A DNA stretch of 64,000 nt from Aphanomyces cochlioides (taxonomy: Eukaryota; Oomycota; Saprolegniomycetes; Saprolegniales; Verrucalvaceae). Position numbers and translations under genes: made by a program. Shown here one piece after another: positions 53,269-64,000 of this stretch (position 1 is its first letter; every line of letters begins with the position of its first letter). The stretch covers positions 795,441 to 859,440 of the forward strand of contig JAHQRK010000029.1 in assembly GCA_019828595.1 (NCBI GenBank). The letters run 5' to 3'. The notes under the pieces are model-generated. The model did not search any database and was not told the DNA's origin. It saw only the letters and a program-made list of their open reading frames with translations.

Positions 53269-55094
53269 CAACGCTCCGAGCAGACAAAGACCAACAAACT
53301 TCTTGTCGTAGTTCGTCGACAGCAACCTGCATCAATCTGCAAGGACCTATGAACTCTCTGGAACATCTGCATGGGCTGCACCCCAATTCTCTTCGATCTC
53401 CTGGCTGCCGTAAGGACACGACCGTCCTGTCACGTACGGCAAAAGATACTTGCTGTCGCCATCAGCACTGTCGACGAACTACGACAAGAAGTTTGTTGGT
53501 CTTTGTCTGCTCGGCGTTGAAGCTCAGTGACAATCCAGTCCTTCGCATGAACAATGTTATGGCAGGGGGTGCATACCCTTCTGCACTGTCTGCACCCCCT
53601 GTACTCAAACTACCAACGGCCCACTTTATACCGTCTATTCTAAGCCTATCAAACATGAATGGTGGGCCGATTGGACATGGCGAATGGTATGGATGCTTGC
53701 AAAGGACACCAGCGGTCGACAGCCCAAGTGGTTCAAAGCCGAAAGGCCATCTTGCGACTCAGAGAATTTTAGGTTGTACCAAGCCAGCGATTGGTCAGCA
53801 CACTTTGCACGGGATGACAAATCAACAATCACATAGTCAGACCAGGTCCGCTAAAGTTCAAACTCTGGGTCGTTGCACCGCAAAGGATCTGGATCTCATG
53901 CCTAGCTAGCTTAAAACGATGTTAATACACTTCCCTTTTTGCAGTGAATGCTTTACATGTGAGGGTTCTGGAGCTGCACTATCAGTGAGAAGTAACTCAA
54001 GCCAAGAAGCGAGCAGTAGCTGCGACTGGAACAACCAAGCAGCACCCGACATCAGCATCGCCCTTTACCAGCTCCAGCCGAGTCCTCGGAGCTAGATCTT
54101 GGGAAACAGATCCGCCGCACAGGCCCAACAAGAGCACAGTCCTTGTTGTCCCGTCGTGTGCATACAAAACTACTGTTGCAACCTCCTCGTGACCAACTGC
54201 GAACTCTCCGCCATTTGAGTCCTTGTGTCTGGTTGCCTTTGATACCCTTTCCTGTCGTTGTCTGCTTTGCTGACTACGCCTCCGTTGCTGTGAAGACACC
54301 TCCAAGCCCACAGACCTTTGCAGCCTGCGACTTTGCCTGACTTTGTTTGTTGCAACTACCGCAGGCCCTCCGGGACCCCCTGCGATACTTGCTACCCCTG
54401 CTTACCCTTTTGTGCGATGGCAGTACCTACGGACCCTGCTGCGACACCTGTACCCCCTGCGACCCTTGTGTCTCGTGTGCTTTTGTGTCTTGTGGTGTTC
54501 CATTTGTGTCTTTAACGATTGTTTGCTGAGCGGCCGTGCGCCTCTATTGCTTGTTGTCGCATTTCACCCTACAGAAGTACATCCTCTGCAGACCCTGCAG
54601 ACCCTCCTGTACCCCCTGCCACACTCGTCGGCTGATCAACAAACCTCTGCCTGCTGAGTCAAGAGTGGGCATGCATTTGTACACTGTGATCCACTTGCAT
54701 CAAGGACTGCTCCCAGCCAATAGTCCATCTTTGTTTTGCCGAGCTGTCAAGGGACCGTGGATTATCTACTCTCTATTTGGTGATGCAGCCTCTGCAGACC
54801 CTGCAGACCCCCCTGTATCCCCTGCGACACTATTCGATCCCGTTCAGTTTGCCTTTTGCTACGTCCCTCACGTAGTGTTACTGGACATTGACTTCTTGCT
54901 TTCAACTACCAAATCAATTGTCAACCCTATCTGCCAGGATTGGTGTCAACGCCATCCCAATTACCCAATCTTTTATTCTTTGTCATATTGCTTCTTGACA
55001 ATACTGTAATTCCACTTTTTTAATTTCTGACGTGTATTGATTACTTCTTAGCGTATAAGGAGTTGCTTGCCACTGAACTCAGAATAAATTTCGG

Positions 55095-56292
55095 TTATAC
55101 TGGTTTTGATGGATCTTCGGAGAAACAACGAGCCATCAATTTGATATACTTGGACGGAATGCCTTCCCCGCAAGCATTCAAACGTCTCCCTTCCAATACC
55201 AGCGCAGCTGCTTCATCGGAACGCAAATCATTGAATGGATTCGCCCCCGTAAATGTTTCCCACATCAAAACTCCAAACGAATACGCGTCCGATCGATACG
55301 AGAACGAATGGGGAGGACTCAATGACTCAGGTGCCATGTATTTCAGAGGGCCTACACCGAACTCGAAATGACATCCACCAAACGAGCCCACTCGACGACA
55401 TAAACCAAAGTCCCAAATCTTGGCTCACACGCTGTGGTGAATCAATAGATTTCGCGCCGCAATGTCTCGGTGGATGAGTTGACCTTCATGGATATTGAGC
55501 ACACCCGCCGCTGCATCCTTTAACACATTCTCTTTTTGTTTGATAGTCATTTCAGTCTTGGACAAATACTGATTCAAGCTTCCATACGGCAAATATTCAG
55601 TCACGAGGGCCAATGGTTGAGAAAGATCCGTGGATGCTCCAACAAATGGAACAATGTTGGGATGGTGGCCAAACATGTTGAGCACAGTAGCTCGTGACGG
55701 AACTCTCTGACGATTTCTTCGTTAGATTTACCAAATGTTTGTGCTTTGAGTGTTTTGACGACGACATCATTGCCGTTGTATTCTGCGCAATAGGTATCGC
55801 CGAAGTGGCCTTGACCAATCAATTCTTTGAGCTTCAAGTCTTCATAAGGTATTTCATTGTATTGCTCAGGGATTAAATCAACAGTGCTCTTCAACTCGAT
55901 CATGGAGCTTTCGCCATTTTCTGACTCTTGACTCACAAACAGGAACGATTTGAGAACCATAACACTTGATCCAACCACGATCTTGGCTTGAAACAAAACT
56001 GGATCCAATGGAGCAGAGGATGTACATTGGATGTCGTAACTCACTCTTGTGACCTCGCCCTGCCATTGCAACGTCTGATTTGGGCCATTCCCAAAACGAT
56101 AAAACAATCAGGGACTTGTAAATGGATATGAATTATTGCTCCTCGTCGCATTGAAAAAAGCATTTCACTGGACAGTTGATGAGCACAAGTGCCGTGTGTA
56201 ATTGCTTCTTCATGCATATCATGGCGTTGACTAGCTAAGAAAGCCCAAATTGCAAAAGTAAACTGCGTCTGGATAGTCACCACAGGTGGCAT
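55095..56292 (-). pseudogene. inverted partial copy of ankyrin-kinase D
   Basis: Mirror of 50243-51440, starting in the linker domain (CCACCTGTGGTGAC) and running to the end of the kinase. Shares the defects of D (base loss at the HEA position, TGA for Arg, broken end) but keeps GQGHFGDTYC as in kinase B where D has GQGHIGDTYR. Confidence 0.85.
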
Positions 56293-57600
56293 GATGTATT
56301 GTCATTTTCAACCAAATTTGTGGTTTTTACCAAAATGCGAATTCATTTTCAAATCGATTTCATAATACTCGGAGTACTGAAGTGGTGTGTGTCAGTGTGT
56401 GTTTTGTGTGAGTCAGGTGTCTGATCGATTCTGATTGGCTGACTATTTATAATTTTTAATTCTAGCCAATCAGAGAAGCCTGTTCGATTCGGAATCGATT
56501 CGAAACCTCGGTCGATTCAAACAATTTTGTATTGTCTTTTTCGTCCAAATTTACAGTTTTGATCAAAATCGACGAAATTTGTGTGATCAATCTGGCAATA
56601 GTGAATTCAAGTATAATCGGAAGGTACATGAAATAATGTGTGTGTGTTGGTGTGTTTTGTGTGTGTTTAAACAAATTCTGGACGCTGATTGGCTGGTTCG
56701 ATTTGGTGATTGATTGACTTGTCTTCGGAATTCACAGAAAAATAATCCTACTATGTATATTTCAGCCAATCAATAGTTATTAAAAGTTGTGCGGTGTTTA
56801 ATTGGCCAAAAACACAAGTCATGAGACAGCGACTCTTACGTGCAAGTCTCAAATGGCAATCAAAAATGCCTTTATTGACTTCAAAAGGCAGGCAATCATC
56901 AGCACACTTGAGACTACCTTAGAGTTTAGTGTTTGTTCTAAGGGTGTTTAAATTGATGGTAATTAACTTTCGCCTGAATGAAGTTGTTATGATATGTGAC
57001 TCTGGAGACAAATTTGAATTTGTCTCAATGTTTTTAGTTATATCTCAATAAGTTCTAAAGGATTGCAGTTGCGTATGACATATCTCTAATATAACGATGA
57101 GTGATAAAACCACGCTAGTAGACTCCAGCCATAAGTTGAAATGAAACATCGCGTTGCGTGGACAGAAAGAAAAGGGAATACAACACCTCAACTGCTCAAC
57201 GCTTCTCACTATCTTAGCTTGTTGTGCTGCACTTCTTAGCAATAGATTCTTCATCATGTTGCATCTTGTCTACGACTCGTCAAACGTCAGTCAAGGTCAG
57301 ACTGTGTTTTGCTCCCTGGTTCTCTTGATGCTATTTTGGGGATTTTCTCGAAATGTTATTGGCTCATTTTCCCGCAGAAAAATCCTTCTGTGGATTGCAT
57401 TCCATTCGCATTCCACTCAAACTTTATTTTATTTCATACAAAACGTAGTAATACAAATAATTAAATCATGAAAAGAATTTTGAGTATTTTGGAAAATACA
57501 GGACAAATTTTCTGTGGATGCACACAATATGAAAGTTTGATCGATTTCTGCCAGGTTCGGAAATTTTGAGTCAATCAGACAATATCAAAAGCACAATGTA
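56293..57600. other. repeat debris between the palindromes
   Basis: 56300-56520 is an inverted copy of about 34243-34470. 56525-56716 and about 57530-57590 match 31510-31715 and 31715-31775, so they are two halves of one repeat separated by about 815 bp of unrelated sequence. That insert has TTCACAGAAAA near its left end and, inverted, ATCCACAGAAAA near its right end. No gene recognised (plus frame 57154-57471 is unsupported). Confidence 0.45.
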
Positions 57601-57660
57601 TCACGAATCTTAATTGGCTTTTTCCACAAATATTATGTCAAAGGAGGAAGTCATAACTAT

Positions 57661-58641
57661 TTAGTTTGCGACCGGCCAGCCCGAGGCAAAGTTGAGGCGG
57701 TTCCATCCAAAGAGCTTGTTGGCATCGGCGTAGCCACGGTTCGTGTCCACGTAGTGATAGTAGATGATTGGGCCTTCAATTGGGTCTTGGTAGACACCCT
57801 GGCCTCCAGGCGCGTAGATGTTGTCGTGGGAGTCGAGGACGATAGTACCACCGCCGCTGGTGCACGATTTGCCGCTCTGGTCAACGAATCCTCCCTTGGG
57901 GTTGCTGGAACGGCACACTTTGACCTTGTATTCCTTGCCCTTCGCTGGGCGCTTGGTATCAAGTCCACAGCACTGACCTTGAGAGAAGAAGAGGTAGAAG
58001 AAGTTGCCGTACTTGAACACAAAGGCTCCTTCGACCGAGTCAAACGACGGATCGTATGCAACTTGGTAAGCGCCACCGGTCACCTTGGTCGGAGGGTTGG
58101 TCAGTTGAAATTGGTAGATGTCCTTCCAGAAACTGCCAAACGTCAAGTAGTAGTTGTTGCCGTCCACAATAAGGTTTGGATCGATGGCGTTATAAGGCGT
58201 CGAGCTGCTACTCGTGATGCCAGTAGAACCAAGATCCTTCCACGAACCGACATCCATCGTCTTGGATGTCGCCACGCCAATTGCAGAGTTCTTGTTGCCG
58301 AATGTGCTCACCGAGTAGTACAGATAGTAGGTGTCCCCGATTTTGGTGACGTCTGGCGCCCATAGACCATCGCGGCCAGGCAAGTTGATGCTTGAGCCAG
58401 CGGGAATCGCAGCACCCTTGTACGTCCATGGACCAGAGATGGATGGCGCAGTGTGGATGGCAATCTTTCCGTTGGTCGAGAATCGGAAGTAGGTGCCGTC
58501 GGCGCGACGAATAATGGCGGGGTCATGAGCGTTGCCGCAGACACCAGAGCAACCTCGCGGCTGAGGATAAGCTTCGACCGGCGATACGATGCTTGAAAGC
58601 AAACCGAGCGCGGCTGCCGCAACAGATAGAAGTTTTACCAT
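57661..58641 (-). CDS. secreted endo-1,5-alpha-L-arabinanase (GH43), copy 3
   Basis: Same 326-residue protein as copy 1. The one coding difference I see among the four genes is at 57883 (A for G on the plus strand), a silent change in a Val codon of GGFVDQSG. Confidence 0.95.
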   Translation of the reverse strand: MVKLLSVAAAALGLLSSIVSPVEAYPQPRGCSGVCGNAHDPAIIRRADGTYFRFSTNGKIAIHTAPSISGPWTYKGAAIPAGSSINLPGRDGLWAPDVTKIGDTYYLYYSVSTFGNKNSAIGVATSKTMDVGSWKDLGSTGITSSSSTPYNAIDPNLIVDGNNYYLTFGSFWKDIYQFQLTNPPTKVTGGAYQVAYDPSFDSVEGAFVFKYGNFFYLFFSQGQCCGLDTKRPAKGKEYKVKVCRSSNPKGGFVDQSGKSCTSGGGTIVLDSHDNIYAPGGQGVYQDPIEGPIIYYHYVDTNRGYADANKLFGWNRLNFASGWPVAN

Positions 58642-59625
58642 GGTGGTAGAGGACGGGAAATTGAGAAGTGGGGAAGACTTTGCATGAATGCTTCCGTGAC
58701 AACAAGGTGCGACAGATGGTCTGGCCGACCGTATGAAATGCCGTGTATCGTAATGTTTTCGCAACTAGAACCTCGGAAATTACAGCCTTGATTCATCTCG
58801 ACGTTTTCCTCAATCTTTCTAAATGTCATTGTTGCTGAGAGCATCTCAACCTTCCATTTAATTGCTGGATACACTGTTAGCTATTCGAGTTGCTCCACAA
58901 TATATCGTTGCGATTCTTCTGAAAGCTTGGCGAAAGCGAGCCAGGTCGAGATCGTAATAGTGGAACTTTGTCATATGAACTGGCGTAGACACACTCTGGG
59001 TGGTATGAGAACAGATTTGAATATTCCATGTAAAAATCTAACAGCACGATGGAATTCGATTCGAGGAATCTAACCTGAGCTGGGTATAGTTGGGGTGACG
59101 AGTAGAGAATCGAGAGATTTCACTCGTGTGCGACTTTTATTGCACTAGCCATGTCCAGTAAAAACCCGCAGAATGCTTTCATCTTTGAGATAAAGTCACT
59201 TGGTGCATCAACTGTCCATCTTTTCAGAGAGCTTGTGTTCCACGCCGATCACAGTTGGTAGTTGTTGTGACCGTTGTCAAATTGATGCTTTCCTGTGGGT
59301 ATTTTATTCATATCCTTCAAGTTGCTGTGTGTAATCTTCCTATCATTCTCCATTCGCCCATTCAGCTGACCCTGCTTTCCATGAATCCCCGATTCGAAGC
59401 CCGATTAGCTGCTTGGTCTTTACATGGAGGCCAACTTTGGTAAAACCTCCCAGTATTATTTGCCCCATAAATATTAGTAATTGACAAGTTATGAATATTG
59501 CAAGTAAAATTTCTCAAATTTGACATCTCATTAACGCATAACTGTGAAAATGGATTACTCTATATTGATAACATTTAGTCGAATATGCATTATAAGAGGT
59601 TTAGAACTTATACCAGGTACCGGGG

Positions 59626-60743
59626 AACTTTTGACAAAAGTGGGGGCTTTTTGGAAAATTTAGACAGATGTGGGACACCTCTGACAAAAGTGGGGGCAAT
59701 TTCAAACGTGGAGCTTTTGATCCTCTTGTCAGGAACCAAATGTGGGGACATATACATAAAATAGTGTTATTGTCTTTTTCGTCCAAATTTACAGTTTTGA
59801 TCAAAATCGACGAAATTTGTGTGATCAATCTGGCAATAGTGAATTCAAGTATAATCGGAAGGTACATGAAATAATGTGTGTGTGAGTTGGTGTGTTTTGT
59901 GTGTGTTTAAACAAATTCTGGACGCTGATTGGCTGGTTCGATTTGGTGATTGATTGAAAGTTTGATCGATTTCAGCCAAGTTCGGAAATTTTGAGTAAAT
60001 CAGACAATAATAGTGCGGTTGCGCAACATTTTGAAAAAATCGACCAAATTAGTATTATTGATTTGATACAAATTTTGGGTAGCGGCGCAATCGAATCACG
60101 CCAAAGAACCGATCCGCGAATCGATCCCATTGGCTGATTTTTCATTGTCAGGATTTGATTGGTCCAAATTGTTATATTAGCCAATCAAAACGATTGATAA
60201 ACGACTCAACAAATCACGCCGATATCCGAAATTTTGCTCGAAAGCACAATATGAAATTCCAATTTCATCAAACTTGCCTGCCATGGACACCAGCGTCATA
60301 CCCGAAGAGTGTCGTAGCATTTGGCATGCAACTTGTGCTCGCAATTGGTCGAATGCATCCAATGTCTTGCAATGCCGGCGCAAATATCTCAACGTTCTAG
60401 TTTGTGCACATAGCTTTGGCGCTTGCCCCACAACATCCCGTTTTTTAACAGTCGCCTTGGCAGCCTCCAGGCGTTTTTCTCGTAACTTGTGATTACGAGT
60501 TTCTTTGCTGATTCGTCTCTGCTGATGCGCTTTCAAATTGCGCGAGCAGGAGAAATCCGAGCGACACTTGGTGCATATGAGTCGTAGTCTTTCAGGAGAC
60601 CAACCAATGACAATGTGACAAATGTGGGGCCGTTGAGAACATCCATGAGGCCCCCCACTTCCTGTCACATTGCCCCCACTTTTGTCAGAGGGTCCACTTC
60701 TGTCTAAATTTTCTAAATAGCCCCCACTTTTGTCAAAAGTCCG
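59626..60743. mobile_element. foldback element, unit-2 copy
   Basis: Copy of 31382-32460. The left end is modified (GGGGAACTTTTGACAAAAGT) and preceded by about 355 bp not present in unit 1; the interior has about 40 bp near 60070-60105 that unit 1 lacks. Right end intact. Confidence 0.65.
60177..60668 (-). CDS. hypothetical zinc-finger-like protein, unit-2 copy
   Basis: Identical in translation to 31894-32385; same reservations about its start and reality. Confidence 0.35.
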   Translation of the reverse strand: MTGSGGPHGCSQRPHICHIVIGWSPERLRLICTKCRSDFSCSRNLKAHQQRRISKETRNHKLREKRLEAAKATVKKRDVVGQAPKLCAQTRTLRYLRRHCKTLDAFDQLRAQVACQMLRHSSGMTLVSMAGKFDEIGISYCAFEQNFGYRRDLLSRLSIVLIG

Positions 60744-61443
60744 GCAGCGGGAGACTTGATCTCCAATTAACAGCCGTCAAATACGGTACCGTCGGTGCCA
60801 CGAAGCAGCAATTGTCACAACAACTACCAACTGTGATCGGCGTGGAACACAAGCTCTCTGAAAAGATGGACAGTTGATGCACCAAGTGACTTTATCTCAA
60901 AGATGAAAGCATTCTGCGGGTTTTTACTGGACATGGCTAGTGCAATAAAAGTCGCACACGAGTGAAATCTCTCGATTCTCTACTCGTCACCCCAACTATA
61001 CCCAGCTCAGGTTAGATTCCTCGAATCGAATTCCATCGTGCTGTTAGATTTTTACATGGAATATTCAAATCTGTTCTCATACCACCCAGAGTGTGTCTAC
61101 GCCAGTTCATATGACAAAGTTCCACTATTACGATCTCGACCTGGCTCGCTTTCGCCAAGCTTTCAGAAGAATCGCAACGATATATTGTGGAGCAACTCGA
61201 ATAGCTAACAGTGTATCCAGCAATTAAATGGAAGGTTGAGATGCTCTCAGCAACAATGACATTTAGAAAGATTGAGGAAAACGTCGAGATGAATCAAGGC
61301 TGTAATTTCCGAGGTTCTAGTTGCGAAAACATTACGATACACGGCATTTCATACGGTCGGCCAGACCATCTGTCGCACCTTGTTGTCACGGAAGCATTCA
61401 TGCAAAGTCTTCCCCACTTCTCAATTTCCCGTCCTCTACCACC

Positions 61444-62424
61444 ATGGTAAAACTTCTATCTGTTGCGGCAGCCGCGCTCGGTTTGCTTTCAAGCATCGTA
61501 TCGCCGGTCGAAGCTTATCCTCAGCCGCGAGGTTGCTCTGGTGTCTGCGGCAACGCTCATGACCCCGCCATTATTCGTCGCGCCGACGGCACCTACTTCC
61601 GATTCTCGACCAACGGAAAGATTGCCATCCACACTGCGCCATCCATCTCTGGTCCATGGACGTACAAGGGTGCTGCGATTCCCGCTGGCTCAAGCATCAA
61701 CTTGCCTGGCCGCGATGGTCTATGGGCGCCAGACGTCACCAAAATCGGGGACACCTACTATCTGTACTACTCGGTGAGCACATTCGGCAACAAGAACTCT
61801 GCAATTGGCGTGGCGACATCCAAGACGATGGATGTCGGTTCGTGGAAGGATCTTGGTTCTACTGGCATCACGAGTAGCAGCTCGACGCCTTATAACGCCA
61901 TCGATCCAAACCTTATTGTGGACGGCAACAACTACTACTTGACGTTTGGCAGTTTCTGGAAGGACATCTACCAATTTCAACTGACCAACCCTCCGACCAA
62001 GGTGACCGGTGGCGCTTACCAAGTTGCATACGATCCGTCGTTTGACTCGGTCGAAGGAGCCTTTGTGTTCAAGTACGGCAACTTCTTCTACCTCTTCTTC
62101 TCTCAAGGTCAGTGCTGTGGACTTGATACCAAGCGCCCAGCGAAGGGCAAGGAATACAAGGTCAAAGTGTGCCGTTCCAGCAACCCCAAGGGAGGATTCG
62201 TCGACCAGAGCGGCAAATCGTGCACCAGCGGCGGTGGTACTATCGTCCTCGACTCCCACGACAACATCTACGCGCCTGGAGGCCAGGGTGTCTACCAAGA
62301 CCCAATTGAAGGCCCAATCATCTACTATCACTACGTGGACACGAACCGTGGCTACGCCGATGCCAACAAGCTCTTTGGATGGAACCGCCTCAACTTTGCC
62401 TCGGGCTGGCCGGTCGCAAACTAA
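61444..62424 (+). CDS. secreted endo-1,5-alpha-L-arabinanase (GH43), copy 4
   Basis: Same protein as copies 1-3, with signal peptide and D40, D154, E204. Head to head with copy 3; the upstream region equals that of copy 2. Confidence 0.95.
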   Translation: MVKLLSVAAAALGLLSSIVSPVEAYPQPRGCSGVCGNAHDPAIIRRADGTYFRFSTNGKIAIHTAPSISGPWTYKGAAIPAGSSINLPGRDGLWAPDVTKIGDTYYLYYSVSTFGNKNSAIGVATSKTMDVGSWKDLGSTGITSSSSTPYNAIDPNLIVDGNNYYLTFGSFWKDIYQFQLTNPPTKVTGGAYQVAYDPSFDSVEGAFVFKYGNFFYLFFSQGQCCGLDTKRPAKGKEYKVKVCRSSNPKGGFVDQSGKSCTSGGGTIVLDSHDNIYAPGGQGVYQDPIEGPIIYYHYVDTNRGYADANKLFGWNRLNFASGWPVAN

Positions 62425-63560
62425 ATAGTTATGACTTCCTCCTTTGACATAATATTTGTGGAAAAAGCCAATTAAGATTCGTGATACAGTATATTGTGTT
62501 TTTGATACTACGTAGTACTAGTACAAAATTGTGAGGAACGGTTTGAATCGACCGAGGTTTCCGAATCGAACGGGCTTCTCTGATTGGCTAGAATTAAAAA
62601 TTAAAAATAGTCAGCCAATCAGAATCGATCAGACACCTGACTCACGCAAAACACACACTGACACACACCACTTCAGTACTCCCGAGTATTATGAAATCGA
62701 TTTGAAAATGAATTCGCATTTTGGTCAAAACCACAAATTTGGTTGAAAATGACAAGAACACAACTGCATGTGTTCTTGGATATGATAAATGGATGGCTTA
62801 TCTTCATGGAAGTTTGGGTAGAGCCTTATCCAAGGTGACACAGACTGACAGCTTTGAACTAACTAAAATTGCAAGGGTCGCTATTGGCTTTCGGAGGGAA
62901 CAGCAGCAACAGGGGCATATATACCTTCACAAGTTTCAACGACAGAATATTGGAGGGGGAGGGGGGTATCGTGCTTTCTTTCCTCGAAGCTCAAACTGTC
63001 CGTGATGACTCGAGTTTATGAATTTATTTTGCTGATCGTTGGATTGAGACAAGATACAGATCGACGATATATTTCCAAACGCCGGAAAGTAAAGTTCAAT
63101 TGGCAGCAGACAAACCAGCTCATTTATTAGTACGATGATATCCCTTGAGGGAACTCATCGGGGATAGATCCCTAATGTATTCACAGCTCTCATACCCATG
63201 GGGATAAAAAGATACATCTCCAGTGGGGATAGATCTGACGATTAAGAGGGGTTTTGACAGCATGGGCGACTCCTTGTGTTCGTCAAATTGTCCCAAATAA
63301 TGGTTCTTTTCCTTTTCCCCCATGCGTCTCTTGATAAAGCTCTGATTTTTCCACGACCACTGCTAAAAACACTCTTATTTTAGAACCCCAGACATGTCGA
63401 GGAGGATATGAATTCTTGTTTACGTCCACATTTAAAGCTATCTACAACGCTGTCATCACAGTGTTTTCGCCTCTCTCCTCTCAACACCAATTGTAAGGTA
63501 GAACCGGAGCTAGCGCGACTTTACCCGTCCAATATTTAATATTTCACGTTTTGCATTCAG
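62425..63560. other. unit-2 copy of 34142-35277, no gene recognised
   Basis: Collinear with unit 1 at an offset of 28283; ends in the ankyrin intron with a TTCAG acceptor. Confidence 0.6.
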
Positions 63561-63756
63561 GAAGGAAAAACAGCGTTACATTTCGCTGCAGGAAAAGGGT
63601 ATATTGAAATCACGCGTATCTTGCTGGACCATGGCATCAATGTGAACCTCATCAGTGAGGTACAACTAAAATACTTCGTTAATATTAATTGGCTGCAAAG
63701 GATTTTGGAACGGCCTTGCATCGTGCGTGCTCATTTGGACATTATGAAGTTGCTAT
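63561..63756 (+). pseudogene. ankyrin-kinase D exons, unit-2 copy
   Basis: Exon 63561-63659, intron, and the exon start up to CTAT 63753-63756, interrupted by the same LTR at the same base as in unit 1. Confidence 0.85.
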
Positions 63757-64000
63757 TGTGGGATGGTCGGATCAGTTGGGGGTGGAAAGTTAGAGGTCGC
63801 CTGGGGCTTTTAGGTGAGCCAGACGCGATCGAAGGAAATGGAGAGGCACGACTGTGGGTTGAAAGTCCGCAGTAGTTGACCGCTGCTGGGGAGAGGACGG
63901 TGGGGAGGACCGGAAGGGGGGTTGGTTGCTCGGTTGCCCACGAAAGGGACGCCTAGCGTTGACTGGCGTTGGCGAGGGCGATTGACGGTGCGGTTTTCGA
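63757..64000 (-). repeat. Gypsy LTR of unit 2, cut by the window edge
   Basis: Begins TGTGGGATGGTCGGATCAGT, then lacks about 31 bp present in both unit-1 LTRs (joining at TGGGGGTGGAAAG). Further changes at about 63943 (CCACGAAAGGGACG versus CCACGAGCTACG) and 63972. Confidence 0.85.

Larger units (their letters stand above)
50243..56292. repeat. 6-kb palindrome over kinase D and a GC-rich segment
   Basis: Left arm 50243-53214, spacer about 107 bp, right arm 53322-56292; positions pair as x and 106535 (or 106536 inside) minus x. The arms differ at several places, for example GGCCACATCGGC versus GGCCACTTCGGC and CGC versus TGC near 50731-50745, and TTACAGCAG versus TTACGGCAG plus one G near 53129-53150. 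The spacer repeats a piece of the arm (GGACTGGATTGTCACTGAGC, also at 52996). Confidence 0.9.
57600..62480. repeat. second arabinanase palindrome (unit 2)
   Basis: Same inverted layout as 29661-34180. The right half lies exactly 28283 bp after its unit-1 counterpart; the left half is offset by 27961 bp because of extra sequence in the spacer (about 59271-59626). The arms extend some 30 bp further out than in unit 1 (TCACGAATCTTAATTGGC mirrored). Confidence 0.9.

Noticed and set aside
50243..56292. Palindrome as a pure fold-back long-read artefact
   Set aside because: The arms differ at four or more places, including an indel, which a self-copied read would not show; artefact is still possible for small parts and should be checked with reads.
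1..64000. CRISPR arrays, bacterial promoters, ribosome binding sites, attachment sites
   Set aside because: Introns, signal-peptide enzyme genes and eukaryotic transposons show nuclear eukaryotic DNA; no regularly spaced repeat array was seen.

Overview
The window is eukaryotic and looks like a repeat-rich region of an oomycete, most likely a Saprolegniales / Aphanomyces-type genome (inference). The reasons are very short GT-AG introns (38-75 nt), ankyrin-repeat TKL kinases in a paralogous cluster, a secreted GH43 arabinanase, and Ty3/Gypsy, Tc1/IS630 and PIF/Harbinger elements of types known from oomycetes. Nothing bacterial was seen (no operons, no CRISPR array, no tRNA or rRNA gene).

Layout. 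1-8.1 kb is a graveyard of at least three LTR retroelements, one of them split by a Harbinger-type MITE. 8.1-12.4 kb holds Harbinger termini and remnants around an apparently intact IS630/Tc1-type transposase gene with a 42-nt intron, plus an unrecognised convergent ORF. 12.8-13.5 kb contains two near-perfect palindromes. 14.5-29.1 kb is a cluster of three ankyrin-kinase genes (A, B, C), all damaged. Each ankyrin repeat sits on its own 102-nt, phase-0 exon. Gene A carries a nested pair of Tc1-like elements and a foldback MITE that sits on a splice acceptor.

29.7-34.2 kb is a large palindrome with two head-to-head copies of a secreted endo-1,5-alpha-L-arabinanase gene around a foldback element. 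A fourth ankyrin-kinase copy (D) follows, split by a 14.1-kb Ty3/Gypsy element (35474-49613). That element has 753-bp LTRs with only two differences, a gag/pro minus-one frameshift signal, two RNase H domains, a terminal chromodomain and four ORFs on the opposite strand beside its 3' LTR. The element is itself split by a 2457-bp Harbinger transposon with both of its genes. The 3' part of kinase D is the left arm of a second palindrome (50243-56292).

From about 57.6 kb the arabinanase palindrome, the ankyrin exons and the same Gypsy insertion site recur at a constant offset of 28283 bp, so the window shows one full unit and the start of a second unit of a direct segmental duplication. In total there are four arabinanase genes with the same protein sequence. 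The genes likely to work in the host are the arabinanases (arabinan degradation outside the cell). The kinases look like decaying signalling paralogues, and most of the rest is mobile DNA inserted into them.
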